Shown: positions 46,600-58,836 of the stretch, piece after piece | Layout: each line of letters starts with the position of its first letter | Numbering within the stretch: the stretch's first letter is position 1 | NCBI GenBank assembly: GCA_019828545.1 | Contig: JACVRA010000070.1 | Location: 1 to 64,000, forward strand | Source of the DNA: Paracamarosporium sp. OC-R06-R3 | Lineage: Eukaryota; Ascomycota; Dothideomycetes; Pleosporales; Didymosphaeriaceae | Reading direction: 5' to 3' | DNA length: 64,000 nt | The notes under the pieces: generated by a model | What the model was told of the DNA's origin: nothing | Database searches by the model: none | The model's input: the letters and a program-made list of their open reading frames with translations, nothing else | Translations under genes and position numbers: made by a program

Positions 46600-47475
46600 A
46601 TGAGATACGCTCTGATTGGCCTCGCCGTCGTGGCGGGTACAGCTGCACAACAGTCGCAATTCACAGCCATTCCCTCGAACTTCCAGTCTCTCATTCCAAG
46701 CAGCGCACTCTCGCTCATTCCTAGCGGTGTCCTGCCAACTACTGCTGCATCATCTGCATCTGATACTGCTGCGACCACTGATGCGAGCTCTGGAAACAAC
46801 AACGTTGCCTCCACCGATAGCTCCAACAGCAACGATGCTTCCGCAACCGATACTGCTAGCGGCTCCCAAACAACTGCCGCACCATTCATCCCTCCCCCAT
46901 TCTCTACCAACCCTGGTGCATGGTCTTCGATCTACCGGTCCATTCAGTCTAACGGCTTCTCCTGGCCCTCCTCCGCCTACGGAGCTGGTTATGGCCCATG
47001 GGGTGGTTACGGTCCCGGCCCATACGGTCCAAACAATCACCCATCGGGCCCTCCCAATGGCGCTCACTGGGGTGGTCCTAACGGCTGGGGCCCTTGGGGA
47101 TCAAACAGCTGGGGTCCTTCTGGATGGCAATCGAACAGCGCCTGGCGCAATGGGCCGTGGACCCAGTGGTGGGGGGGAAGTGCATGCCCGGGCAGTGACT
47201 GGCCCGGCTGGACGCAAGGTCCCTGGAGCACGAATGCGCCGTGGACGAGCTGGGCTGGCTGTACTGCCAGCACGACGGCAACGAGCGTTGTCACAACAAC
47301 TGTTAGTGGCGTGCAGACCACAGCTACGCAGTACGGTGTCCAGGTCGCTCAAGCTGCGGCCACAGGAGGCAGTTCAGGTTCGACAAATAGCGTTGGTAGC
47401 CAGGGCGCCGCACCGATGAAGACAATGGCCCCCGCATTGGCCGCTCTTGGTGGTGCTGTTGCGATTTTCCTGTAG
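46600..47475 (+). CDS. Secreted, probably GPI-anchored Trp/Gly/Pro-rich cell-wall protein
   Basis: Single exon, 291 residues. The signal peptide is MRYALIGLAVVAGTAAQ. A Ser/Thr/Ala/Asn-rich stretch (residues about 45-100), likely O-glycosylated, precedes a low-complexity Gly/Trp/Pro/Ser region (about 105-215) of irregular GPWG, GYGP and WGPxGW units. A second Ser/Thr-rich segment follows, and the C-terminus is hydrophobic (MAPALAALGGAVAIFL) after a small-residue SQGAAP site, as in GPI-anchored proteins. The function is unknown; a structural or surface role is likely. High-GC frames on the other strand are shadows of its repeats. Confidence 0.82.
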   Translation: MRYALIGLAVVAGTAAQQSQFTAIPSNFQSLIPSSALSLIPSGVLPTTAASSASDTAATTDASSGNNNVASTDSSNSNDASATDTASGSQTTAAPFIPPPFSTNPGAWSSIYRSIQSNGFSWPSSAYGAGYGPWGGYGPGPYGPNNHPSGPPNGAHWGGPNGWGPWGSNSWGPSGWQSNSAWRNGPWTQWWGGSACPGSDWPGWTQGPWSTNAPWTSWAGCTASTTATSVVTTTVSGVQTTATQYGVQVAQAAATGGSSGSTNSVGSQGAAPMKTMAPALAALGGAVAIFL

Positions 47476-48646
47476 GCTATGGCGTAGATGAAGCTGTATT
47501 AGGAGTGGAATGAACGAGCAAGGGTAGCATAATGGTACGTCTGGTGTTGATTGGTAAAGTCTGTTTCTTTTGTTTGATACGGGTGTACGTTCCTTTCAGA
47601 TACCCTCTCAGAAGTGGGCGTTGGTTCTTCAGTACACAGATACGCTCGCTACATGTGTATAGTATTGTTAGTAGCTTCTGGCCGCACGCATTTTAGCGAT
47701 CGTCATGCTATAGCTAGCAAACCAGTAACCTCTTCACGCAATGCTCCAGGTTTATGTGTACTCAATGTCCGATTTTGCTACTAGGGGATAATTTGGCAAA
47801 TCTAAACACTCCTTCCAACGGGGAGGGGATGCAGAGCGAGGATGTTCGTCTCGCAGATGACTATGTTGGCTTCTCACAAAGCTCTGGGTGGGGTCTCATC
47901 AGTGGAGGATTCAGTATAGGATACGATTCGTATTTTATGGATCTAGTAGACATGTATACATGAGTGCGTCGAATGGGTAGCGTAACTTGTGCGAGCCGAG
48001 GTCCAGAATGGTTAGGAGCAACAAATTCTCGTGCTAAAACGCTGGCAATATGAGGATTGCAAGAGTTAAGGTCTTAAGACTCTCTGTGATGGAGGAATCA
48101 TACAAGAGGAGTCGGTATGATCGCAACGACACAACGACTGTCGAGTGACAGACACAAACGTCGTCGTAAGTGATTGAGATATGGAGACTGCTAGTAAAGA
48201 GTTCTAGACTCTGATGTAGATGTTTCAAGGGTCAAGCTATGCATATTCACGGTCATGGTATGGGCTACGAATATGTGCGTTTGACGTGCGCCGAGACCGA
48301 CGTTATATATACACTTCGCAGGTATTGTAGCCGTATGCTTCGAAATAGATCTTAGGAATTTGGCTCCAGCTGGAATAAGATGCGGCATTGATAGTTGCTA
48401 GACGTAGCTGATGTTTGTTCACGTCCCAAGCGGTAATACGCCTCTCACGTGCGATTGGGGAAGCACTAACCTTCCCTGTACTAGTGCATCTCTGTCCTTG
48501 GCAAGTGCGGCGAACATTCACTTTGGCAACATGGCAGTAGCTGCAAGCCCAAGATAGCACGACACCCACCACTTTGCTTCCGCGCATAATGCTCCGATAG
48601 AATCGCCGACACCTAACTATACTTCTGAGTCTTCCTCCCCTCCACA
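47476..48646. other. Intergenic, no gene seen
   Basis: Spacer between the cell-wall gene and APM1. A 70-codon frame at 47754-47963 has no recognisable feature. Confidence 0.4.
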
Positions 48647-50302
48647 ATGGCGTCGGCGGTGTTCTTCCTCGACCTGAAGGGCAAGGTGAGCTTGTGGGGT
48701 AACCCATGTGAAGCTGTAGACTAAGATAGCAATAGACCCTTCTGGCGCGCAACTACAGAGGAGACATCCCCATGTCTGCCGTCGAGAAATTCCCTGTTCT
48801 GCTGAGCGAAGCCGAAGAAGAGAGCTCCGCCGTGCCGCCTTGCTTCTCCAATGAAGGCATCAACGTATGCACCCCGACGATTACACCGACCCCTCGCTGC
48901 CTTGACTCAAAGACAGCTAACATGGGATGTTCTGTGTAGTATCTGTATATTAGGCACAACAACCTCTACCTACTCGCCCTCACGAAACGAAACACCAATG
49001 CCGCCGAGATCCTCCTATTCCTGCACAAGATCGTCGAGGTCTTTACCGAGTACTTTAAGGAGTTGGAAGAGGAGAGTATACGGGACAACTTTGTCGTTAT
49101 TTACGAGCTACTTGACGAGATGATGGACTTTGGATACCCGCAGACAACGGAGTCCAAGATATTACAAGAGTGCGCCTTCCCAGCCCATGCTTATACCCGG
49201 TGCATGCTGGTATCGGATGCTGATACTTTGCGTGCAGGTACATCACGCAAGAGTCCCACAAGCTTGAGGTCCAAGCGCGACCACCCATTGCAGTCACAAA
49301 CGCAGTTAGTTGGCGAAGTGAAGGCATCCGCTACCGCAAAAACGAAGTCTTCCTCGACGTTGTCGAGTCTCTCAACCTTCTCGTATCCGCAAACGGCAAT
49401 GTGCTACGGTCGGAGATTCTTGGTGCGATCAAGATGAAGTGCTACCTATCTGGCATGCCTGAGCTACGATTAGGTCTTAACGATAAAGCCATGTTCGAGA
49501 CTACGGGAAGAGCGACGAGAGGTAAGGCCGTGGAAATGGAAGACGTAAAGTTCCACCAATGCGTGAGATTATCACGGTTCGAGAATGACCGGACGATCAG
49601 TTTCATCCCGCCAGATGGCGAGTTTGAGTTGATGAGCTACCGGTTGAACACACAAGTCAAGCCTTTGATCTGGGTAGAGTGCATAGTGGAGAGCCACTCT
49701 GGGAGTAGGATAGAGTACATGTTGAAGGTAGGCAGAATCGGCCAAGTACGCACGCAGCAATGTTGACGACGTGTACAGGCAAAAGCACAGTTTAAGCGAC
49801 GCAGCACAGCCAACAACGTTCAAATTAGCATCCCCGTTCCTGAAGATGCCGATACCCCGCGCTTCCGCACCAACATCGGCACCGTACATTACGCTCCCGA
49901 GACCTCCTCTATTGTGTGGAAAATCAAGCAGTTTGGCGGCGGAAAAGAATTTCTCATGCGTGCGGAACTTGGACTACCATCTGTAAGGGGTGATGACGAA
50001 AAGGGAGGCGGTATGATGGGCGGGTTTGGAGGCAGTATGGGTGGCGTAGGTGGTGGTAAGGGCAAGAGGCCGATTAGCGTCAAGTTTGAGATTCCGTATT
50101 TCACGACGAGTGGGATACAGGTTCGTTACCTGAAGATTATTGAACCGAAGGTAAGTGGTTTCAACACTCGTCCAGGCGGAGTAGGGGTATTGCCAAAGAA
50201 CCGTTACTGACTACTTGATAGCTACAATACCCGTCGCTGCCGTGGGTACGATATATTACACAGTCAGGCGACATCGCTGTGCGGTTGCCAGACGTAAATT
50301 AA
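48647..50302 (+). CDS. APM1: AP-1 clathrin adaptor complex subunit mu
   Basis: Exons 48647-48685, 48736-48864, 48940-49169, 49238-49727, 49779-50150 and 50222-50302 give 446 residues. The mu1 subunit selects tyrosine-motif cargo at the trans-Golgi/endosomes. The N-terminal longin-like domain begins MASAVFFLDLKGKTLLARNY. The mu-homology domain includes NAVSWRSEGIRYRKNEVFLD, PPDGEFELMSYRL, APETSSIVWKIKQFGGGKEF and the end GDIAVRLPDVN, diagnostic of mu1 rather than mu2. A Gly/Met-rich loop (GGGMMGGFGGSMGG) is inserted late in the domain. Six exons with canonical GT-AG introns fit the usual length. Confidence 0.95.
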
Positions 50303-53121
50303 TAGGGAGGTGAATCGATGCCATAAATGTCAACTATAGGATAAGGTATATTGTGACCTTTACCTGTGCTCTCTGACCTCAGCTTTGCTCCAGTCATACG
50401 TGATTGTTTCTGTGGTGACATATCATAATTGTTTGTCAAAAGGAATAGTTTCGTAAAGGACGAACTAGACACATTGTGAACGAACACAGCTATTTCCGTA
50501 GGAACTCTGGAATGAAGCCCATGCAGCAAATATTAAGCGCTCCCCGAAGACAAGGCTCGGAGTACATATCCAATTTAGTTCTTCGACCTTGGACAGATTC
50601 AGCCATCGGCTGCTCCCTCTCCTGATTTCCGTTGAGCACACACATTACTACTATGATAGGAATCGGGAGATGCTTCTGAAGTGAAGGGATATTCATTCAC
50701 CAGGGTGAACTTCTCTACAGACAACGGCATGCGCATACTACCTACCCACCCAAAGCCTCGACAAACTCGGCCATATGCTTCTGTTTTTTCTTTTTCCTCC
50801 TTCTACTTGGTATATTGAAGGAGCCTTTGTACCGTGGTTGCCTGACTCGATCTCCTCGTGGAACGACAATTATGGACTGGTCGGTTGATTCGCGTAAGAT
50901 GCTTCGAGTCAAGCTTCGTGGGCGATGCGGAAGTGATTTGAGTTAGAAAACATGTGAGAAGGGCTGAAACGAATGCCGTCACGGACTCCAGTGTTGATGT
51001 ACATCAGCAGCATGCCGCTACTCTGGATCCCAAGGCATTCTTCAAAAAAGCAGGTGATGTGAAAGGCTCATGACGCAAAAGTGGGCAAAAAAGGCGGCGA
51101 ATGCGACACTTCGTGGTAACAACCGGTCATGAATCCCGGGGGTTCGTGGGTGACACAGAGGGGATCTGGGGTAGACTGGAGAATGCAACATCAATTTCCG
51201 AGACATGCCATCCCCACCAAGGGCGATGCACACAAAGCCACAGAAAAGGCCTAAGCTATCTTACATGCCCGTCGTGCGCAATCCCATCTGCAAGAATCTC
51301 AGATAACGAAGATACCTATGAAGGAAAGAATGATGCATCTAGGAACGCACTAGTCTACCTCGGAGCGCCCCCAAAGGAAATTGACGTAGCTTTTCCGATA
51401 TACCGTAGAGGGAGAAAAAAGCCGAGCAGATAGGACTATCTTGAAGGAATACATGAGGAGGCGATTTCGAGCGAATAGTTGGTCTGGAATGGAGGCTAGC
51501 GTCTTGCTCCGTAAACTTTGCAGCGTCACTGAAATGCGAGGGTGTCGGCCTTTGCACGGATTAGCTACCGACGAAACAGTGGTAGTACAGGGACATACCG
51601 GATCCGTGGAGACGAAATCAAGAAGTGAAAGACGACTCCAGCCTGCGGGACTTGGTGGCGGTTGCGGCGGTGGAGATGGTGGATCATCTCTTGACTTCTC
51701 ACCATCGTGCGAGACGCGACGGACAGTGGAGTCGGTACTGGTGAAATAGTTCAAGGTATCCTTCACGACAGCCATGATGTCTCTACTGCCTCGAAAGAAA
51801 TAAATGCTATGGATGATGAATGAAAAGGACTTTGGGAGGATTTGGTATTTGCACCGGCGCTGAGTGGAGAGAGAAGTGATGCTGTGAAAAGATGGAATCA
51901 CCAATGCTATTGCTCGACATTAAATAGTCTGTTGCTGCAGACCCGTAGCAACGTAGGCAGGGGGTCCCGCCTTGCTGGCAAATGGTACAGACCGTGAAAG
52001 AGACAATCAGGGTCGCAACGGGCCGGGCGGAAGGCGGAGGAGGACATTGCAGCGGTCACGGTGGGAAGCAACTGGAATGAGCCATGTTGCGTGATGGTGT
52101 GTTTACTGGTACGCGGCAGGTGATGGCCGAGTAAGTGTTGTATTCGGACGGCAGGGCCGAGTGCAAGCAACGTGTTGACTTGTCTCCCGTGGAGGAGGTG
52201 AGTTCGGGCAGTGAATCAAAGGCGCGGATAGCCGTGGTGCTTGTGACACATGATGCGGAGCGACAAGATGATTTGATGGGGAAGACGGGCATATGCGGGA
52301 CCGGCTAATGAATCATCAACGACTTCTGTGGTACCCTGTTGCAAGGGAAAGAGGGAGTGTGCTGTGCTGGACCCAGCCGGTAGCCCTTGGGCGGGAGAGG
52401 CGGCCGGGCTGGCTGTGATGGTGTTCTAGAAGTTGCATAGAATGCGGGGAACAGCGCCAAGGGGATCCATCTAGCGGCGGCATGAGGCCAGCGCAGGCAT
52501 GGCTACGAAGACGAGTGGCCGGTGTGTGTTTGCGCGGGCGGCGAGTGAAGCAAACCCGGCGCTGTGGCCTGCATGTCGATGGCAGAGTGGGACCGCACGG
52601 CAAGACAGACGGTCAGAGAGCACTGATCGGTGACAAGGGAACGGTGAAGGGGAACAGTGAAGGGAGGTGGACGAGGGTGTGAAGGGGTGAGGTGAAGGTG
52701 CGCGGAGGAAGGCACGCGTCCATGCCAAGACCGAGGGCAGACGCGAACGCAGGCGCATCACGCTCTGGGCGCGACTTCCTCTGGTGCGCTCTCAACTCAA
52801 CAAGGAAATTGCGCCCCTCCAAACGAGCAGTCGCACCCACCGCGCCTTCCTCCCGCCGTACCTGCCTCCCGACGGCTGCCTCCCCAGCGCCAGACGGCCG
52901 CGCAATTGCCTGCACGCACCCGGCATGCCCTTGATTTGTTCGTAGGGCTGGTCGCCGCAACCCACTCTCACTCCCGCACCGCACCCACACCTGCACCGCA
53001 CTGCGCCCGTACCACGCCAGCTTCCCGCGCCAACGCTGCTCTTGCAGCCTCTCTCAATCCACGCCCGCCCTCACCGTTCAGCCTCCGCCCAACGTAGCGC
53101 ACCCCTCGCAAGCCGCCCGCC
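50303..53121. other. Long intergenic region upstream of TAF6
   Basis: 2.8 kb. 52000-53120 is GC-rich promoter-like DNA with many overlapping shadow frames. One weak minus-strand frame (51350-51775) is listed separately. Confidence 0.4.
51350..51775 (-). CDS. Possible hypothetical protein
   Basis: An uninterrupted frame of 141 codons from ATG 51775 (MAVVKDTLNYFTSTDSTVRR..) with a proline run DDPPSPPPQPPPSPAGW. The first third looks protein-like (acidic/polar, then a Pro hinge), the rest less so. I recognise no family and cannot exclude a chance frame. Confidence 0.25.
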   Translation of the reverse strand: MAVVKDTLNYFTSTDSTVRRVSHDGEKSRDDPPSPPPQPPPSPAGWSRLSLLDFVSTDPVCPCTTTVSSVANPCKGRHPRISVTLQSLRSKTLASIPDQLFARNRLLMYSFKIVLSARLFSPSTVYRKSYVNFLWGRSEVD

Positions 53122-54589
53122 ATGTCGTCCTCCGTCTGGAACCCAGACAACGTGAGAGATGTCGCCGAATCCGTCGGCATCGCCTCACTGGCCGACAACG
53201 TGGTTGAGGAGCTAGCCCGTGACGTCGACTACCGCCTGGCTCAGGTTCTGGAAGAGGCCCTGAAGTTCATGCGGCACGGTAAACGGACAACGCTGAGCAC
53301 GCACGACATATCCCACGCCCTCAAGGTGCTCAACGTGGAGCCGCTGTACGGCTACGAATCCACCCGCCCCCTCCGCTTTGGCGAAGCTTCTCTGGGCCCC
53401 GGTCAGCCCTTGTACTATATCGAGGATGAAGAGGTCGATTTTGAGAAGCTCATCAATGCTCCGCTACCCAAGGTTCCACGGGAAATCACCTTTACCGGTA
53501 CGTTGTACCCCCCTCCTGAGTTTCTCATCGGCCATGGCACTGACATGTGTAGCACATTGGCTCGCCGTCGAAGGTGTACAACCCTCCATTCCCCAAAATC
53601 CGACGGCAAGTAATCAGGCCGATCTACTGCCCAAGGGCCCCAACGTCAATCCCCACCTCGCCGCTGCCAACGGCTTGGACAGCTACAGCGTCAAGCCTCT
53701 CGTGAAACACGTCCTCTCTAAAGAGTCGCAGGAGCTGTTTGCCAAGCTGTCCAGTGCTCTGCTTGATGAGAACAATCAGGAGTGGCAGAACGCTGCACTG
53801 ACTTCCATCCAGAGCGACCCCGGCATCCACCAGCTTACCACTTATCTCATTACATTTATATCCGAGAAGGTTACGCATAGTATGAAGAACCTTTCTGTGC
53901 TCAGGGCCATGTTACTCGCCACCGATAGATTACTGGCAAATCCCACCATCTACTTGGACCCTTACATCCCCTACATGGTGCCTCCCGTGCTCACGTGTTG
54001 CTTGGGGAAACACCTCGGACCGACACCCCACCAAGCACCCTCAAACGCCTCTTCCGAGACCTTGAACGGGAACAACGTCAACGGTCATGGACGTCACAAC
54101 TTTGAACATTTCGAGATCCGCAGGACCGCTGCATCTCTCCTCCAGCAGATATGCCGCAAGTACTCGGCATCTAATCAAGGCCTCAAAACCCGCATCGCCC
54201 GTTCTTGTCTGAAATCGTTCCTGGATCCCAACAAACCACTAGGCACGCACTATGGTGCACTGGAAGCACTTCGACGTGTTCTCGGAGCCGATGGGATCAG
54301 GATAGGGATCTTACCAAACCTCAAGATTTACGATGAGGTACTCAGGGAGGCTTTGGCGGATGATTCACGAAAGGATGAAGCAAAACGAGTCCTAGCTGCA
54401 ATATTGGTGTGCCTGGATGACATGGAGCGAAGCCGAGGCGCTGTGAGAGCTAATGGCGTCGCGAACCTTGAGGGACAAAGAGAGCGTTTAGCGGATAGAG
54501 TCGGTGGCGAGGTAGCTGACCAACTCATAAAGAGCGAGCGGACGGGAGTGGCACAGGCGATACTGGAGGCAGATTTTAGCATGGTATGA
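53122..54589 (+). CDS. TAF6: TFIID/SAGA subunit TAF6
   Basis: Exons 53122-53497 and 53553-54589 give 470 residues. TAF6 pairs with TAF9 through a histone fold in TFIID and SAGA. The fold occupies residues about 4-70 ([60 protein letters not shown]). The linker carries [19 protein letters not shown], a conserved hallmark that is split by the intron (G/CA codon). The C-terminal HEAT-repeat domain includes [58 protein letters not shown] and [19 protein letters not shown]. The length is typical of filamentous ascomycetes. Confidence 0.95.
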
Positions 54590-55149
54590 GTTCTGTAACC
54601 GAATGCTGTTATGTCGCTTTGAAGTTGGGGCTTTTGGGTATCGGAGGCAATCTTGCTGTTTGCGCCTTGCATTCCGTGCGTAGGGATTTGAACAATCTAT
54701 CTAACCATTGTATTTGTTGGCGTTGACAGGTAGGGACAAGATACCATCTCATTTTACATAGGATCGAGAGCATCACCGCTTGTTTATCCAACTTGAGCTT
54801 TGAAAATAGCTTGTGAATGTAACAATGCCAAGTGGAGATGTTAAATTCCAAGTTTTATGGCAGTCACCATATTGAAGTCAACGTGAAACCACTATATGAT
54901 ACATTAACAACGTGGTCAGCGTGAGCTTGGGCGAGCACTGGTGAAATAACTCTCACGCTTGGCTTAGTAAGGACCACCCTTGGAAGATAAATACCTCATA
55001 TTGATTGTACAGCACAGGGACTAATGCGGAGCATCCAACGTGATACAACTGCTCATGAATTAACTGCAAAAGGTATCAAGGAAATTCAAACAGCATTTTG
55101 GCTCCCAACTGCTTCAAGCTAGAAACACATACTGCGAATCGACCCAACC
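54590..55149. other. Intergenic, no gene seen
   Basis: 560-bp spacer between two plus-strand genes. Confidence 0.4.
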
Positions 55150-56100
55150 ATGGATTTGATTCAACGTATCAACTCAACCGTTGTTAGCTTTGGTGTGACA
55201 CGGTCAATCGCATACCAGATCGATAAATTCAATGGTTCTCACTCCCTCGAATCCATCTACAAGGCGCACCTCTTCACCTCGCCCGTACAACAGCAACCCG
55301 CGTCACGTCTCCTGACCCTCCCAACCAAAATCCGATGTCTGATATATGACCACATCTTCAGCTCCAAAGATGGCATATCATATATGCCTACATACATACA
55401 GTTCGCGCTCCTAGCAACATGTCGCCTCATCCACGGCGAAGCTTACGAACAAGCTTTTGGAACGTATCACTTCCGCATATTCTGCAGTAACCGCAACAGC
55501 TTTAGCTGGAACAAAAATCACACATTGTCTCAGCGCTTGTCAATTCTTGGAACACGCCAGATGCATCTGCGTTACGTGCGCATCATGATGCCACTCCCAA
55601 AGCTCGAACCGCTGAGCCGCAACAACCCCTTCGTTCTCATCCATTTGCCACTTACCAAGCTTAACATCCACTTCACGCACGTCGTGGGCAAATACTAGAA
55701 TGACGACATAACAATGTTCCACCTGCTCGTCAGCTCCCTCTGCCACCTCTACCAAGCCGAGTCCGCGCCTGGCAGTCCGCGCCAACCCATTCACACCTCG
55801 TTCAGTGAGAGTGTCAAGCGGGGTATTGCACTACGTTCCCGGACATACAAACCACAGCCTAGTGACCTTTTCCAGATGCTCACTGTGATGCGAGCAAAGA
55901 ATGTAGTGGTGAGCGCGATAACGAAGATATTGTGGAGAGCTTTCTTGTACTTCGGGCTGGTAGATACGGATGTGTGGGGTATGAAGGTGCGAGACGAGCA
56001 TGGGGATAGGTACCTTCAATTTTACGACGAGGTGGCGTTTGTAGGGGGCGTGCTTGAGTTTGGACAGTTGGAACGCGGGCGAGACGGCTGCGTGGAGTGA
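55150..56100 (+). pseudogene. Fungal F-box/2EXR-like hypothetical protein interrupted by an in-frame TAG
   Basis: One reading frame runs from ATG 55150 to TGA 56098-56100, broken only by TAG at 55696-55698 (after ..FTHVVGKY). The first part (182 residues) carries LLTLPTKIRCLIYDHIF and FALLATCRLIHGEAYEQAFG. This is the pattern of a large fungal family with a short F-box-like motif and a helix where old paralogues have LxxTCRQIYxEA. The second part (residues after NDDITMFHLLVSS) stays in the same frame for another 133 codons with protein-like composition. I tested GT-AG introns spanning the stop and none keeps the frame. Interpretations are a recent nonsense mutation, read-through, or two separate frames. 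Confidence 0.6.
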
Positions 56101-56682
56101 GGGATGGTGTAGTCGTGTTTGAATATCACGGAACGGCTGATAGTTTTATGTTTGATATTGGTGGAATGAAACAGAGTCGGAGATGGTTGTAGGCGAGCGT
56201 TCTAACTTGTCCCGCTAGAGAAGTTGTAAGCGCCAGCACTATTGGTAACGAGGACGGAGTCGGTCGGCGATAGTGATATATTTCAGACATCCATGGCTTC
56301 ATACCAATGACAACATATACAAATCGACTAAAATAAGGTGTATTATGTGCGTGTAAGCACTTCATTGGACGTAAGACCAACACAATTTCAAATTAGAGAC
56401 CGCGTTGGGACTTTGGACTTCACATCGAGTAGTGAGTGACTGAGCTAAGAAAATTTCGCCTCTCTTCAACAAGCTCCAAGGACAGGCTGCCACAAATGCA
56501 AAGACTCGATACACGGAATTAAGGACAGGCTTCCCCAAATGCAAAACACAAACTTAGCCCACGCTAAAAGGACACTGCTCGCGGCGACAACTGGACACCG
56601 GGCTGGGCCTCCAAAGGAGAGGAACGTACGACATAATGGTAAGAAAAGAGACAAATCTAGATCCAGTGTATGCAGACTGTCA
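56101..56682. other. Convergent intergenic region
   Basis: No gene seen between the two facing 3' ends. Confidence 0.4.
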
Positions 56683-57417
56683 TTAGGAGTGGCCATCATT
56701 GAGCGCTGGTCCTTGACTGACAGGAATCTGTTCGACAGGCCACATAGACATGCCTTGCTGCTCCAATTGGCTCAGGTATTCGGCGTAATAGCCAACAAAT
56801 GCATTGTCAGTCTGTTTAGCATGGTGGTTGACCGACGGCACAGTGTTTTCCAGCTTTGAGTCGACGATGCTTGGCTGTTGTTTTGGCGATCGGGTTTTGC
56901 TAGTTGCATGGGTTGTGGGAGGATTTTGCAGCCCTAGAGCAGCAATCGAAGGATCGATAGGGTTCTGGAAGAAAAGAGGCGACGAAGGCTGGGATAACGA
57001 TCGCCGTTCTTGGACGTCCTGCGACGGGAATCGGCTTGGTACTAGCTGCCCTTGGATGGTAACCATGCCGTCTGGTGATACGACAACGCTGAAAGCTGCC
57101 ACCTGTTTGCCGTCACAGGTTCCACGGAAATAACCGGGGTTTATAGACTGGTATTGCTCGCGTGGAAAAGTTGGCGATGAGGATGATGACTGGCCGTCGA
57201 GAGCATAAGGATGGTGGCCATTGTGCGTGGTAGAGCGACGGTATCGGTTGGGTCGTGGCATGGCGGCGGCAGACGTAGGAATGGAATCGTCAGAGTCGTA
57301 GTCTGTCTCGTGTAATGAGCCGTGGGGCGTGGGCGGCGTAAGTCTAAGGCTGGGGACGGTGGGCGCGGAGAAAGACCTCGAGTGACTGAAGTCAAACGCA
57401 CGAAAACGTTTCCTCAT
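56683..57417 (-). CDS. Hypothetical Ser/Pro-rich protein
   Basis: Single frame of 244 residues from ATG 57417 (MRKRFRAFDFSHSRSFSAP); three more codons upstream open only with TTG. It begins with a basic segment and is rich in Ser, Pro and Thr. A more ordered middle (INPGYFRGTCDGKQVAAFSV and VVSPDGMVTIQGQLVPSRF) looks like beta strands, and QTDNAFVGYYAEYLSQLEQQ near the end looks helical. I do not recognise the family. The composition is clearly protein-like compared with frames around it. Confidence 0.55.
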   Translation of the reverse strand: MRKRFRAFDFSHSRSFSAPTVPSLRLTPPTPHGSLHETDYDSDDSIPTSAAAMPRPNRYRRSTTHNGHHPYALDGQSSSSSPTFPREQYQSINPGYFRGTCDGKQVAAFSVVVSPDGMVTIQGQLVPSRFPSQDVQERRSLSQPSSPLFFQNPIDPSIAALGLQNPPTTHATSKTRSPKQQPSIVDSKLENTVPSVNHHAKQTDNAFVGYYAEYLSQLEQQGMSMWPVEQIPVSQGPALNDGHS

Positions 57418-58224
57418 GGAAGTCAACTAATTGCGTGCCTATGTAGATCCTCTAGGTAGACACTTGCTCGGGAAAAGCTGAGCTGAGCGGGGATGGGTAT
57501 CCCCATGTAGCACAAGGCCGCCTTTATACACACCCTCCGCGCGGTAGGTCTTTCAATAAGCCTCGCGCATAAACCCCAGGCATGCCCGAGACCAAATTAG
57601 TAGAACCTACATGACCATAATGTTATTACCAGCCGAACACCCTACGACAAGCATGCGCGCTGCGGCTATCGCCTCTTGCCCGGCCCGCATTGGCTCTGCC
57701 ACACGATCGACCGTACGATGCTATGGGGTACGCGCGGATTAACAAGAAACAACCGCTATCATTGATGGATAAAGCCGTTGATCTAAGGCAACTGGAGCCG
57801 TTACGGAAAGCCGAAGGCTGACTTCAGAGCCGACCTAAATGTGATTCCGAATGTGCAGCGGCGCCTCGACCAATGGTTTGTCTTGTAAGATGCGCCAAAC
57901 CAGAGCGTTGGAATTTACGCGCCCTGCATGGGTACGGCAGGCCTTTGGTTTCCTGTTTCGTTAGACGACACGACCTCGAACAATTCATATGCTGGGGCGC
58001 GGTGGAGAACGCTAAGAATCTTCCCATTGTGATAGATCAGTGCAGCGCATGCACAGATGCCCATCGTAACAGCGTGACGTATATACGCATGCGAAAAGAA
58101 CTTGCAGTGCAAAGTTGACGAGCTAGTCTAGTGGGAATCCTAACACCCCATGCCAAGCGAAAAAGAAAATGCGCTGTCTTGTCCGAGGATGGGCAATGCA
58201 GAGGTCGAGCGAGGTATCAATCGT
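57418..58224. other. Intergenic, no gene seen
   Basis: Promoter of the minus-strand hypothetical gene, then spacer. Confidence 0.4.
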
Positions 58225-58836
58225 CTATTCCCGTATGCGTGCAAGCTCGGCCTCGATCCGTTGGCGAGCGACGAAGCCCCGTATCGTAAGCCCAGAGGGT
58301 CCGTACAATCCGAGTCTTCCGTCATGCTGAATCGGCTGTCCCGCGCCATCGAAGATTTTTGGGAGGGACTCAAGGTCGATACGACGATATTGGGTCAGCC
58401 ATGAAATACCCCCTGCGTCGTAGACATGCATCCACCTGGAAGAATGATTCGCGCCACCTGGGTTACCGATGTCGAGCTCGATAAGGTCCGTGAGATTGGC
58501 TGAACTCATACGAAAGACGAGCGTGCCATTAGCATCTCGAGTAAAGATGCCGGCTGATATGCGCTTCTCGGCCCAGTAGATTAAAAAATCTGCCTCCTCG
58601 GCGGCTCGAATGTTGAAACGACGAAAAATGTCCCCGTCGGCACCGCCTCCCAAGGGTCTAAATCTATCGAACGGGGTACCGAAGACCGTCTCTCCTGGGC
58701 CTGTATCGCTGTTCACGCCAGCTGAGGGCGGCGGTTGTATCGACGGAATTGAAACTGTGGAGGTCTGCCCTGGCTTGTGGGCATGGTGTTTAGCCGGACT
58801 TTGACTTGGTTCGCCAGAAGTTTGTTGTGGCGCCAT
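58225..58836 (-). CDS. Hypothetical protein
   Basis: Single frame of 203 residues. A polar N-terminus with Pro/Ser (SIPSIQPPPSAG) precedes FRRFNIRAAEEADFLIYWAE, NGTLVFRMSSANLTDLIELD and a C-terminal RGFVARQRIEAELARIRE helix. No family is recognised. Codon use and the charged amphipathic C-terminal helix look coding. A following small intron cannot be excluded. Confidence 0.55.
   Translation of the reverse strand: MAPQQTSGEPSQSPAKHHAHKPGQTSTVSIPSIQPPPSAGVNSDTGPGETVFGTPFDRFRPLGGGADGDIFRRFNIRAAEEADFLIYWAEKRISAGIFTRDANGTLVFRMSSANLTDLIELDIGNPGGANHSSRWMHVYDAGGISWLTQYRRIDLESLPKIFDGAGQPIQHDGRLGLYGPSGLTIRGFVARQRIEAELARIRE

Noticed and set aside
46616..47419. 267-codon plus-strand frame overlapping the cell-wall protein
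   Set aside because: An alternative frame of the Gly/Trp/Pro-rich repeats. The frame from 46600 has the signal peptide and GPI-like tail.
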